This document shows positions 22,901 to 34,499 of a DNA stretch of 64,000 bases, in pieces. A model generated the notes under the pieces. That model saw only the letters and a list, made by a program, of their open reading frames with translations, was not told where the DNA came from and did not search any database. The stretch's first letter is position 1, and each line of letters starts with the position of its first letter. The stretch comes from Thuidium tamariscinum (lineage: Eukaryota; Streptophyta; Bryopsida; Hypnales; Thuidiaceae), in the NCBI GenBank assembly GCA_947034885.2, contig OX344755.2:2544501-2608500 (forward strand), read 5' to 3'. The position numbers and the translations under genes are program-made.

Positions 22901-24691
22901 AAGCAGGAAAGACTCTGCTCACTGCGACAACGAGGTAGTGAAGGACCTGTTATGAGCTCTCCAGCAGAGATTGATGACGTGAGAATTAGGTGGCCTGGAG
23001 CAGACACGTGTATACATTCCTCCAAAAAAGAGAATAAGAGAAATAATTCAAAGGTGAAAACACCCAAAACCATCAAAATAAGAAATTTCAACATAGTGTA
23101 GTTATAGGCACTTTAAATCTATAAACATCATGATTGTCATAGATATTTAGTAATTGACTCGTAGTTGGTGCTTGCTATGCTATGCAATCATCATTAGAAT
23201 TTAGAAAATTGATATCATGAAAGCTCAAATCTCACAAAAGCACTAAATCATAGAAGTGCAAAGAAGTGTTAAGCCAAGAAAACCAATGGATTTGCTACCT
23301 CTATTATATCTTCTTGTGGATCCTTTTTAATATTACCTTCATTGCAACAACTACATTATTTTTATAATATCACTCTTTGTAAAAAGTGATATTACAAAAG
23401 TGATTGCAAATTGCTACTCCTTTTCTGTAATATCACATTGTGTGACAATAAGATTGTCATGTATTCATGATTGAAAACATTCTTATAAAATACTTAAAAT
23501 AATTATTTTAAGGACTTATTGAAATCAATATCATGCATCCTATTCAAATATATAAAAAAATTATTAATATGTGATAAAGTGAATGCATAGCATACCAAGC
23601 ACCAGCCCCTAGTATTAATGGTAGCATTTGTGATATTAGAGAGGGAGTTATGATTTTAGTAGTATGATGATGACGAAGGATTTTTCTGTATGGGACAAAA
23701 ATGCAACTATTCATCTTCACAATTTTGTGTGGAAAAGGGAGATCTTCTACAATAGTTTGACTTCCAATAAGTGCTTTTGAAATTTTGTAAACTTATAATT
23801 CCCATATAAACCAAAATTTTGAGATTCAATAATCAACTAATTACAATTAAGTATTGGAATGATTTAATTCTAATTTAAGAGGAATTTTCAAGAGAAGTAT
23901 CTACATGATTGGGTGCACATACGATTTTGAATGCTTTCCTTTAATCTATATTTTGAGATGGTAGGAATTTAGAACCTAATCATATGAGGTCTTACATGTA
24001 AACACAAGTCATTAAATGAATGATATCAGTATTGGAGCCGTTGATTAAAAAGGAGGCACTATAAAAAATTTGGTTTGTTTAATTTTTCTTATTTCTTTTA
24101 GTCATGACAAGTGTAGCTTGTCTAAAATATATACATAAATAAACATTAAAACATTGATGCATGTACAAAGTAGTTGTTGCATGGTTGTTGAAAAATTGAT
24201 GATTTTCATCCAAATTATTTTAAGAGAGTTCTTTGAGGGTATACTTATTTATACTAGAAAAACCCTTGTTGCTCTCAACACAGTCAATCTACATGAAATT
24301 TCTATTTTCTATGAGATAAAAATATCAATATACTCCATGATATTTTATATCATTATGTTCACAGGTGGTAAAGAATTTTGAAATTTTGACCTCATTATAT
24401 ATTTGATAAGAGATTTTTGGGGGGCAAAATTCGTAATACTATTATTGAATTTTTTTTATGTATTGAAATGGCGGTATTCCACATGCCATTTTTCAGACCT
24501 TGTAATCTAAAGTGAAAATTGACATTTAGGACAAGTACAGATTTTAAAAATCTATGACAACTTTAGATTTAAGATAGTGCACTTTGAACTGTAAAAAGTA
24601 TCATAGTAATGGAATTTCTTCATTTTGATGAAATTTTCCATTATTTCAAATTTACTAAAAATGAGTAAATGGAATAGTAGTTACAAGTTAA

Positions 24692-25803
24692 CCCTTTAGT
24701 GGCCGTGGTTGATTTGAGGGGCGAGCGTAGTTCTTCAAGAAAGTGAATTTTGTGGCCACTCTAAGGATGTAATCTTAGATCAAACCGTATAAAGTATTTC
24801 CATAAGGGAGATTCTTCAACCTAACAAAAAATCAAACTTATCCAACAGTACAAATTGCTATAAATAAGGTAAAAGGTCCATAAATCAACCTTTTAAAGGC
24901 TAGAGTTGAATTTTGGGGAGGTGGAACATCTTTAAATATTTTTTTAGTAAATTTTTCATAAGAGGCAAGTATAATATTCATCTAACCCAAGTTGTTTCAT
25001 ATTTTTTTGAAGCTTTTTGAAATTAGTTACAAATTTTTGAAATTCACAAAAAATGGTCATCTGTGGTCATCAAAAGCAATACCCTTCTAAAATGTGTAGA
25101 TTTGGTAAATTGGAGAAAGAAAAATGTACCTCTAAATCATTTTTGCTTTTAGAGCCTTGTTGAAATTTGAATTGTTTTGTTTAATACTCAAAAATCAATG
25201 ACTTGAATGACCTTTTAGAATTTGTGCTATATAAATTTCAATGCATAAGTTTAATTTGGGAATTCATGAGAGTACAAAGAAACACTTATGCCTTGTCAAA
25301 ACATCAAGGTACAAAAACATCTTGCAAATTGGTTGATATTTTTTCATATTTTTGTTAAATACTTCCCATTTGAAGGTTTAGGCCATTTGAGTTTGCAACC
25401 TCATAGCTAATGCATTAGTGCTCCAATTCTCTTGAAATTGGTTTTGTTTGAAGCGCATGAAGACACTCTAATTATGTTGCGCTTTGAGATTTTTGTGATC
25501 AAATGTATTTTGAACAATATTAGACCAAAAGTGCAAAAATTAACCCAAAAGTGGTCAACTGGCACTAGAAGAAATCCCTGTTTATTTCAACAGAACACGT
25601 CAGGTAGATTGTGTTGAGACTGCGTTGCTGAAAACGCGGAAAAAACCCCAAAAAACACAAAAAACGCATTTTCTGTGTTTTTCTGCGTTTTTTTAGCATT
25701 TTCAGCGTTTTCAGCAACGCAGTCTCAACACAATCTACCTGACGTTTCCTGTTGAAATAAACAGGGATTTCTGCGTTTTTCTTCTAGTGTGGGCACTAAA
25801 GGG
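24692..25803. mobile_element. TTAA-flanked TIR element (piggyBac-like), non-autonomous
   Basis: The 1.1-kb interval is flanked by TTAA on both sides (24688-24691 and 25804-25807). It has 13-bp terminal inverted repeats, CCCTTTAGTGGCC on the left and the complement of CCCTTTAGTGCCC on the right, 12 of 13 matching. TTAA duplication plus CCC termini is the hallmark of piggyBac-type elements. There is no transposase frame. The right terminus was later hit by the foldback at 25563-25789. Related TTAA-CCCTT ends occur at 9947, 14328 and about 37552. Confidence 0.55.
25563..25789. mobile_element. CACTA-type foldback MITE with 3-bp target duplication
   Basis: A 227-bp element with ends CACTAGAAGAA and TTCTTCTAGTG, flanked by TGG on both sides (25560-25562 and 25790-25792). 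CACTA termini with a 3-bp duplication define the CACTA/EnSpm class. Its two halves are near-perfect inverted repeats of about 95 bp each (the right arm has roughly ten extra bases near its end), leaving only a short A-rich loop, so a transcript would form a long hairpin. It inserted just inside the right end of the TTAA-flanked element. The two arms are almost identical, suggesting a fairly recent origin. Confidence 0.85.
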
Positions 25804-27768
25804 TTAAGCTTACATGTTTGGAACAAATGTTGTTTGTGGTGATGGCAAGAAAAATTTTCCAAGCTACATAAAGTTAGTATAGGGACTAAAGCATTGTTTT
25901 GCATCACAAATGACAATTTTTTTCTTGGGTTCACGGATTGCGGGAACATGCCTCATTAGCAGTCTAATGTGGTTAAGAGATTGTCATGTCAAAAACTAAT
26001 AACTTAAAAAAAAACTAATAACTTTTTATTAACTTTTTAATAAAGACTTCAATAAATTTTAGGATTCTTAACATTTTTTGGAAGTTTTGGAAAAAAAATT
26101 AATTTTCTTTTTCAAAAATTCAAAAATTCAGCCATTAAGGACTTATTTAATATTTGTGAATAGCATAAAGAACAAGTATTGAAATAGCCTTCCCTTGCCC
26201 TCAAATCTCCTGTAATGATTTATAAGGTTAATGATATTGCCAATGTCAATGGTGATAAAGTTGTTGAAATATTTTCCAATAACTTTTTTTTGAAAGACAA
26301 ATAGAATTGGCATCTAGCCTAAGTCATTTCATATTTTCAAACTTTTGTAGGAATATAGATGAATTTTCAGACATCAAATAGTGTTTAGGACAAAAAGAGC
26401 CTTCTAATTTTGAATCCTAGACCTTAAACCAAATTCTATAATTGTGAATAGTGAAAAATAATTGAACTATTATAGCATATCATTTATTTGTTGTAATTGC
26501 AAATTAAAATTATTGTAGGCCCTACTTTTGATTAACCATTAGAAAATTTTATAATAATAGGGTGCAAAATAAATAATAAATATACAATAATATCCTCCAA
26601 TTAAATATGTAGTATTTTCTCATATATCCTTATTTTTTTCTACAATTGAACCTTGGAGATCAACAAAAATTTATCAAATGTCTAATTACATGGGTTCATT
26701 CTTCATTTCTATAGATCCGTTGAAAATAAATCATGTACTCTGAATCTTCTACAGTGTTAAAGGTGATAGCCAATGATTGAATTACCAACCTGAATAATAT
26801 TTGTATGGTATGTTTTATTTTATCACTATGTATGGGTAAAAAAATTTCATTTTATTCTTCAATGATAAAATCACACATCTATGAGTTGTGAAATTTTTTG
26901 CTACATATCAAAGATAGATAGATAGAAACTCCGGTCAACTGAAAGTAGGCCGGCGTGAATAAAGTGTCTACATATCAAACATATAACAAGCTTAAACGAT
27001 GTAAAATTTCACTGTTAGATTATATTATAGTATCAATAGTTCATTGTTTGTCGTGTAAACCAAAAATTTGTTTTTCTCTACAATTTGAATGTATTAATTG
27101 CCTAAAGTTCAAATTGTCATAAAATATTATATTTTAAAAAAGAATCCATAGTTTCTGAATGAAAATAGAAGCAAAACTTGGTAAAACTTATTTTTCTTGT
27201 TGAACTCAAAATCAATAATGATAAATTCCACTACTAAAATTTATATTTGCAAAAATAAATATAAAAGAGGTCCAATGCTAGCAAATAATGGCTTGGAAAA
27301 TGAACAACAAAATTGTATAATTGAGGTAGATAAGTAGCATTATTTTTAGGGTCCATTGAAGATCTACTAGAAAATCATGCAATTTCATCAAGGACTAAAA
27401 CTTGTCATTTTCAAAATATTAGATAGGCACACGTAATCTCAAATTTTGATATGAAATTTTTGAGAATATGAAACCACATTAGCTTTACAAGAATAAAGTT
27501 TTTTCATTTCAATTGGTACATTAGAACAAAAGTTATGCCATCCTAGTCAAAAATGTAGTTTATTAGACTTGAAAAACAACTCTACTAAATCTCGAAATAA
27601 AACTTAATTTCATCATAGATTATTATTATTTTTAATAAATAAAGCTTCAATTCATATCATTTGAATTAGTGTTGTTGATTAGTGTATATTTTAAAGGCCT
27701 AGGCATTTGCATCTTCTTCAATAAATAACACATTGGATTTGATTTCAAACTAAATTTTGACAATTTTA

Positions 27769-28066
27769 CTAGGGGAGGACACTTCCCATTTTTTAATAAC
27801 CTACGTGCGGCGGAATATAAGGTACATTTAAATAATCTTAGGTAAAATTTATAAGAAATTTACATATAAAATAGGGGACATTAAAAAGGCAAAGTGTTTT
27901 AAAAATAAAATAGGGATGATAATATGGCTGATTTTTCCGCTTCATGGTAAAATAGGGGCTCTTTTAATGTTGCCAAGTAATGATTACAAGTAATTGATAG
28001 CCCCCCTAAAAATACCCCACCGCCGCACGTGGATCCCCCAAATATACAAGAAGTGTCCTCCCCGGG
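27769..28066. mobile_element. hAT-type non-autonomous element with 8-bp target duplication
   Basis: A 298-bp element flanked by a perfect 8-bp direct repeat CAATTTTA (27761-27768 and 28067-28074). The ends are CTAGGGGAGGACACTTC (left) and the complement of CCCGGGGAGGACACTTC (right), 15 of 17 matching. A perfect 11-bp subterminal inverted repeat ACGTGCGGCGG lies 34-36 bp inside each end (27803-27813, 28020-28030). An 8-bp duplication with such termini indicates the hAT superfamily. There is no coding capacity. The perfect target duplication suggests it is younger than its degenerate surroundings. Confidence 0.85.
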
Positions 28067-29239
28067 CAATTTTAAGAAAAAATTCACTAGATTTTATATG
28101 CTTGCTAGAACAATGTCACTATAGGAATTAATTTTTTTCAATTTCATCTTAGAACTTCAAATAAGTTAGTTTTCCTTCCTATCTTGTATTTACTTCTACT
28201 TAACAATATTTTAAGGATGAATTTAAAATTTGTTTTGTTTTGTTTAGGAGCCTAAATTCAATTTTTTCAACATAAAATATTTTAATTGAAAGTTTATAGT
28301 GCAATAGTTTTAAATCAAAAATATTCAAGGTCCTAAAATTGTGTCATTTGTGGGAAAAAAACCATTTTTCTTCAATTTGAATGTTGACATTTTAGGATGT
28401 ATATTGTCAAAGTTTTGGAATTTCTTCAACACATTTTTATATGAACCTTCTACAAGATGCTATTGTTCAATATACTAAAATATTGCTCTTTGCAATAGAA
28501 ATGGCAATTTTGGGTGGCTTTTGATGAAGAAAGGTCTTGGAATTTGAAGGGTTACAATGCACCTTGAAAAAACAAATCATTAAGGTAGGAAAGCCATCAT
28601 TGTAGATATGGTATGGGATCTATAAAGTGTTAATTTAGTATTTCTAGTATAATTTGGAAGAAGTTGAAATCTATGGAATATTTTTGTATTAGATATCATT
28701 AGAAGATAAATAGATCTATTGTCTAGCCCTTGTTTTAAAGCAATTACTTAAGATTTTTTGAAAAAGATATTGTATAGGCTTATAAAAGCTTTATTTTCAC
28801 CATTCATACATTCAAAACTCTAATATGTCCTTTTTTTTTATTGGAAAACACTTTTCGAAGTTAATCACATTTAGTACCTCTTACCTTTCATGAAATGAGT
28901 AATGAGCACCATAGTTAAAATACTAATAAAACTTGGTCATATCACAAGTAGCAAGAGACAAACAATAATGTAACCAACTTGAATCCTAACCAAAAGCAAC
29001 TTGAAAAGGTACACAAATTACAATATTGTAGACCTATGCCTTATACTATAGGGGTGAAGGTTATTTTTTTCCAACTTTTGATAAATATAAGAATTATCCT
29101 TTGGTTTTACTTGTTGATTTTGGTTTTTTGACCTCACCTTGCTAGTTTAGAATTTGGAAGTAAGAAAATAAATTTGAATTTTTCCAATTTAATTATCAAT
29201 GGCTTAGAAATGGAAAATTTTGAACTTAACCCCTGAAGG

Positions 29240-29816
29240 TTTTTGACTATGTTTTCACCAAAATTGCTCTAAAATTGTCATTACTAGAACAACTACCTAA
29301 TTTTAAGGAAAAAACATTTTTGGACAAATGTAACCGTAAGATTTTTTATTACACTAATTTGAAATATGTATAAAAAATATTTTAAAAAATTGTTGTGTAG
29401 ATTGCAAGATATTAGTATTTGAAGTGACAAAAATCATTTTCTTACTACTACAAAAATCTAGGCAACTGTACTTCAAATGGCCAGATTTGGATGGAAAATG
29501 TCCGAAATGATTATAACTCTTTGTATCCATTCTTCAAGTCAAGTTAGCTATAAGCTTGAAATTTTTTAAATCATTTGGAATTGTACAGTATGTAGGAAAA
29601 AAAATAGTAAATAGAAAGATGTAAAGAATGATTCAAAATACTAAATTATCAACTATTTCTTTATAAATTTAAAAAAAGCCAATCCCAATGGTTGTAAAGT
29701 TATTTTAAACAATATACACCCATTTAAAATTTTTTTTTTTTCAAAAATATTAAAAATAGAATTAGATAAAGAATTTCAAACTTTTTTTTGTAGTATAGAG
29801 ATTTATAACTAGCCAC
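29240..29816. repeat. Diverged interspersed repeat, second arm
   Basis: Read on the minus strand, this segment is similar to 1-568. The two copies differ by many substitutions and small indels, so the duplication or transposition is old. Beyond 29816 the comparison is limited by the window edge. Confidence 0.6.
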
Positions 29817-30290
29817 GAACTACCCCAAACTGAAAATCCTCAGAACTTTTGACTCATTAATCAAAATGAAATGAATAAAAGCTTTCGACTTAGATAAAAA
29901 TCTAATAAACCAATTTCAATTTTTAATTTAAAAAATAAATAAATTTAAAGATGTATTCTTTTTTGCCTAGGCTGCCTGCCAAGCAATGAAATCTACATAT
30001 CATACAATAAATTTTGAACCATGTAATCAAAAGTTATGAAAATTGTTGGGCCTTAAAGCTACACCTCGGAAAAATGTTGTGTGAAAATTTCAAAAAAAAA
30101 AAGCAAAAAACTCCATTCATAAAAACTTGCCTAAAATCACTATGTTGCCAAAAAGTGCACTTTTGGTCCTTTAGAGGTTAGTTATAGCTTTTTGGATTCT
30201 ATCCAATGCTAAAATTTAGAATGATACCAAATTATTACTCTTTTTCAATGAACTCATGATGATCTTCCATGCGGGAGTTTGAAACACATA

Positions 30291-30532
30291 CCCTTTTGAG
30301 TCCCCTTCTAGTCAAACTAGACTTGTAAGTTTCTATTCAAGAAATCGTCAAATATGAGTCCTTTTGATTCCTCTTCAAATCAAACCATATTTCTAAATTT
30401 CTATTTGAAAAACTATCCAATATGAACCCTTTTCATTTGATTTCAAATCAAACTAGACTTCTAAGTTTCTATTTGAGAGATTGTCCTTTTGATTCTGTTT
30501 GAAATCACATTGGTCTTCTATGTTTCTAGTGA
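30291..30532. repeat. Degenerate tandem repeat, about 68-bp unit, four copies
   Basis: Copies begin near 30291, 30360, 30428 and 30485. Each starts CCTTTTGATT or similar, followed by CAAATCAAAC, CTTCTAAGTTTCTATTT and a variable tail. The first three spacings are about 68, 68 and 57 bp. The copies are partly decayed. No function is apparent. Confidence 0.7.
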
Positions 30533-32472
30533 AGGACCTATACAATTGCTCACAAACAAATCATATAGATATTAGGTTTTATCAAAGCTGTGTATTATTT
30601 GATCATTGCCATAACATTAAAATCTATAACTTATTTGAATATAGACTCTTGCCAAGGAGGGGAGCACAAGCTTTGTTTTGAGCCATTCCAACCTGTAGTG
30701 AGGAAGTTAAAAATTTTGAAAATTATTTCTGGTACTACTAAACTGAAAAACTACTTTTGCTTATATTTTGGTCGCAATCTTGGAATTGTTGGAAAGCCCT
30801 TGCCAAGGGGTGCACAAGCTTGGTTACGTGGCCGTGCAGTCTGGACCTAGAGTGTGAAAATTATTGAATTTCAAAGTTTTAATGCAAACAAAAACTAGAA
30901 AATTACTTTTTACTTTGATTTTGACTGTGACAACGGCACAGGACACAGTAGTGTCTATTAGCCCTTTTTTTTTGGTTTTTAAGAAAGTGCCAAGATGGCA
31001 ACAACTTAGAATTTGGTGAAGCATTGTACATCTCCATCCATCCATCTTTTTGACCAAAAAACACTATTCAATCATGTCCATGCACTTTTTCATCCAAATT
31101 TGGCGATTTCATCTATATTTTGAATATGAATGAAAAAATTCTGGCGAAAAATTACTTTTAGCTGGCGAAAAGTAGAAATTTATTTTAGAATGGTCCGTCT
31201 GGCACCATATCGCCTAAAAAAAAGGGCTGGTGTCTACTGAAGTAGAAAATGTGCATATGCATGGTTCTTATATATCCATGTAATTGAATTTTTAAAAAGA
31301 ACTCACCAATCCTTCTCTTGTCAATCAATTTATCACCTGTGTATTGAATTATGCAAAATTCAGAATGGCACAGTTAGCAGTTTGTAAAATTATTGGACGC
31401 AACAGAGCACCCTCGCAAGAACGTGAATCCGTAAAAATTCAAGCAAATGAAACTGTAATCCATTTCGAGCAGATTACTGTGACCGGTAGAAATATACTTG
31501 TCAGCCATGAGTTTACAGTCCCCGGTTGTTCCTCAGCGACAAAATCTTTCCTTTATAATTCGCTTAGTGCAATTCAAATTCTTTGCGCTATTGCGCTAAC
31601 GAAGTGGTCTCTTTTGCACAACAGGATTAACCTAGAGTAACCTCATTTACTACGACCCCTTTTGAAAGCAAGCTTGACATACAAAGCATCAAAAGATATT
31701 GCACAAAAAACTTCATTGAGAAGAAGACAACCAAGTGAACGCCTAAAACATTCCAAAGGTGCTTCAAGGAGACCAGGTATAAAATCTTGCATGCTACATA
31801 CCCTGCAAGGCCTGAAACAAGCATAGACGTTTCAAGATATAATTCTGGTCCTACATAAAACTAACAGTCCTGATGCCTGGACCTGCACACACAGCAACAA
31901 CCGCTGCCATCAAAGCTATTCAATAGACCGCACCCTCCAAGGTCGTGCATCACTTCCTGATCGTCCGATAGGAATCCACAGCACGAAAAACGCCCCTGTT
32001 TGCTTGCACCTGCTGGTTGTGGATCACCTTCACCTGTTCAGTCCAAAGGGCATGTTAACTTTTAACCTCAGCGTCTAACCAGCAGAACTGGGATCCCTGC
32101 AACCTGCAGGTACACCTTGACAGAACTGTGAGCACACTTACCATTTACTTTCACAACATGCACCTGCATTCCTAAGATACTCTGCACACTGACAAAAAAC
32201 CCGTTCACCAGAATAGTAGTAGGATGCTCCTCTGACTGCTCACAATTCAAAGAGTGTTCATATCAATAGCAGCTAAACTGCTGCTGCACAGCAGCAGTGT
32301 TGCACATTGCACCTATACCTGAGACCTGCGCACAAGCTCAGGTTCTTGTCAGTAAACCGACAGAGACTGCAGACCAGTTTGCCCTTGGATTTACATTCTG
32401 TGAACCTGCGCATGACCTAACACGAATGAAACAAAAGAGAGTGACGCAACACAAACCAGAGTGATTCGGCCT

Positions 32473-34187
32473 CTATTCGTTATCATAAGCTGCAGGTTCT
32501 CTTCGAGGCGGGGAGTCAGGTTCTCTTCGAGGAGGAGAGCCAGCGGGAGCACTTTCAGCAGCTTGACGTTCCTCACGTTCACGATTCCACTGCTCAATCT
32601 TAGCCCGTCTTTCCGCAGAACCTTCACGGCCACCAGGGCTACGACCCCTTCTTGAAGGAGGTGTTCTACTTCTGCTTCTATCTCGTCTCCGACCTCCATC
32701 TGAACGACCACCACCCCTGCGATCATCGTATCGCCGATCATCCCACTCCTCGTACCTTCGGCCATAACCACGGCCACCCCCTCGTCCTCGTCCCCGTCGA
32801 GGTTCATAGAAATCCCTGCAAATAAAACAGAAAAAAAAATAGTAAGGAAAAACCAGGACAAATATGAAAACACATCAACAGGCACTACTTGATGTAACCG
32901 TTAAGACAAGCTAATAAATCTACAGACAAGCCAACAAAGAAAGATGACAGAACTGCCTCAAGTTACTAACCTGTCGCCATAACGCCGGGGGCTTGGTGGA
33001 CCACGGGCTTCACCGCGACCATAGGGTGAGTGACTGCGACTCCTGCTGCGCCTTCTGTAGTTTCCAAATAACTTGCGTCGCAATTCTCGCGAAATTTTCT
33101 TCAGATGCATGAAATTGCAATAGCCTCCTCTGTTACAAGTGTTCTCTTCATACTGCCGGCAAGTGGCTTCCCGGAAATCGGTAACTGGAGAGAAGTCCAA
33201 AATGATAGGTCGCCCTGTACTCCCACAAGGGTTGCACATCCTCAGCAAAACAATCAGAAGTAACAAGTGACATAACAAGGCATAGACGGAAGTATAATAG
33301 CTGCAAACCGTCGAATGTGGCACAAGGTAAGAAATAGTTAAGGGTAACCAAAGGGTGCTCTTCAAAAGCAAAACCGTTCAAAAAGTCAGATGAAACACAA
33401 ACCTGCATAAAATCGGCCACTCAAAGCATTAAGGGCAGCAGCAGCGTGCTCTTCCTCCCGAAACTTCACGTAAACATTCCCGATCTGTCAAGCATCGGAG
33501 GGAAACGATGAGAACAAGACAAGACGAACACAAGAAAATATTTTCAGTCGATACAAAATAGAAACTACGCTGACGAATCCATCATCAGTCTCATGATTCA
33601 TAGATTCAAGAACCATCTCAATCAATCACATGCACAGTTCACAAAAAAATACCATGTGGTCAGCGAGGTTGTCGCACACGTTCAGATTCTCAATTTCACC
33701 ATACTTGCTCAGCTCTTCGAATATGTCTTCGTAGAAATCCTGCGGCAACGAGTAAACAAAATACGAGTCAGCAGCGCAGCAAAATACAGGCATACACAAA
33801 CTCCATAAGTTCCAAAATAGAGAGTATTGAACAGTAATGGCAAAGCCCTAGAGAGTGAAAGAAAACGATAGACCTAACCAGCAACCGACTATTCCAACGA
33901 GCGAGGCGCAAAATGGCAACACCGTAAAGTAATCAACTAACCTCGAAATGTTCCTGAAGTTGACGAGGATCCGACTGCTGGATGTTCCCGTGCTGGTCCA
34001 CGCCACCGTGAAAGCCAGCATCTGGGGACTGATACATGTTCGCCAGTAACAGAGTCTGACTTGCCGTCGGCCTGTTATGAAGGCGAGAACAGCGGTCACC
34101 ATGACGACACACCCCAATCTTGAAGTAAAACGGACAGTTGACACGATCCTTCTCTGTCCCGAAGATGGATGCAAGATGCTCCGCCAT
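32473..34187 (-). CDS. U2AF35: U2AF small subunit (U2AF35), splicing factor, 333 aa
   Basis: U2AF35 pairs with U2AF65 and recognises the AG of the 3' splice site in the nucleus. Five exons on the minus strand, 34187-33942, 33739-33653, 33484-33403, 33214-32971 and 32815-32473, join in frame with GT-AG introns. The start [20 protein letters not shown] is the family N-terminus. The first CCCH finger is C18-x8-C27-x5-C33-x3-H37. A U2AF-homology RRM follows, with [19 protein letters not shown] and [20 protein letters not shown]. The second CCCH finger is C-x7-C-x5-C-x3-H ([11 protein letters not shown]). The C-terminus is an Arg/Ser- and Gly-rich tail with [30 protein letters not shown], and a duplicated PPRREP near the end. 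It is somewhat longer than the Arabidopsis proteins (roughly 280-300 aa) because of that tail. The 5' leader probably reaches about 34480; 31640-32472 is likely 3' UTR and flank. Confidence 0.97.
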
Positions 34188-34499
34188 GATGGCGCAGCGA
34201 TAGGGTACCTCTCAAAACTGCCTGAAAACCAACCCTAAACTGCACAGAAAGGGGAAAAACTCCGCCACTATGCAACAAACAGATCCTTGATAAAAGCAGC
34301 AGTGAAAGCAGAGGACGGCAGGGAAGGGGACGCAAGACTGACAGAGGCGGCAAGGGTTTGCGAAAGAAGAGGAGGAACTTGGAGGCCGGCGCAGCCTCAA
34401 GGACCGGGAAGATGCGACTGAAACAACAGTTCGATGTGAAACCTTAGTAACCTGCTCGTGGGGCTTCCGTTCCGAATGAATACGATAAGCCAAATGGAT

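Larger units (their letters stand above)
23101..31300. other. AT-rich repeat island
   Basis: About 8 kb of low-GC sequence without a frame that looks like a protein. Listed separately are the TTAA-flanked element (24692-25803), the nested CACTA-type foldback (25563-25789), the hAT-type element (27769-28066), the repeat arm (29240-29816) and a tandem repeat (30291-30532). A short sequence resembling GCCAAGG-GCACAAGCTT occurs twice (about 30651 and 30801). The remainder looks like decayed transposon DNA. Confidence 0.6.

Noticed and set aside
30651-30830. Two similar GCCAAGG-GCACAAGCTT segments 150 bp apart
   Set aside because: Too short and with too little flanking similarity to call a transposon or tandem array.
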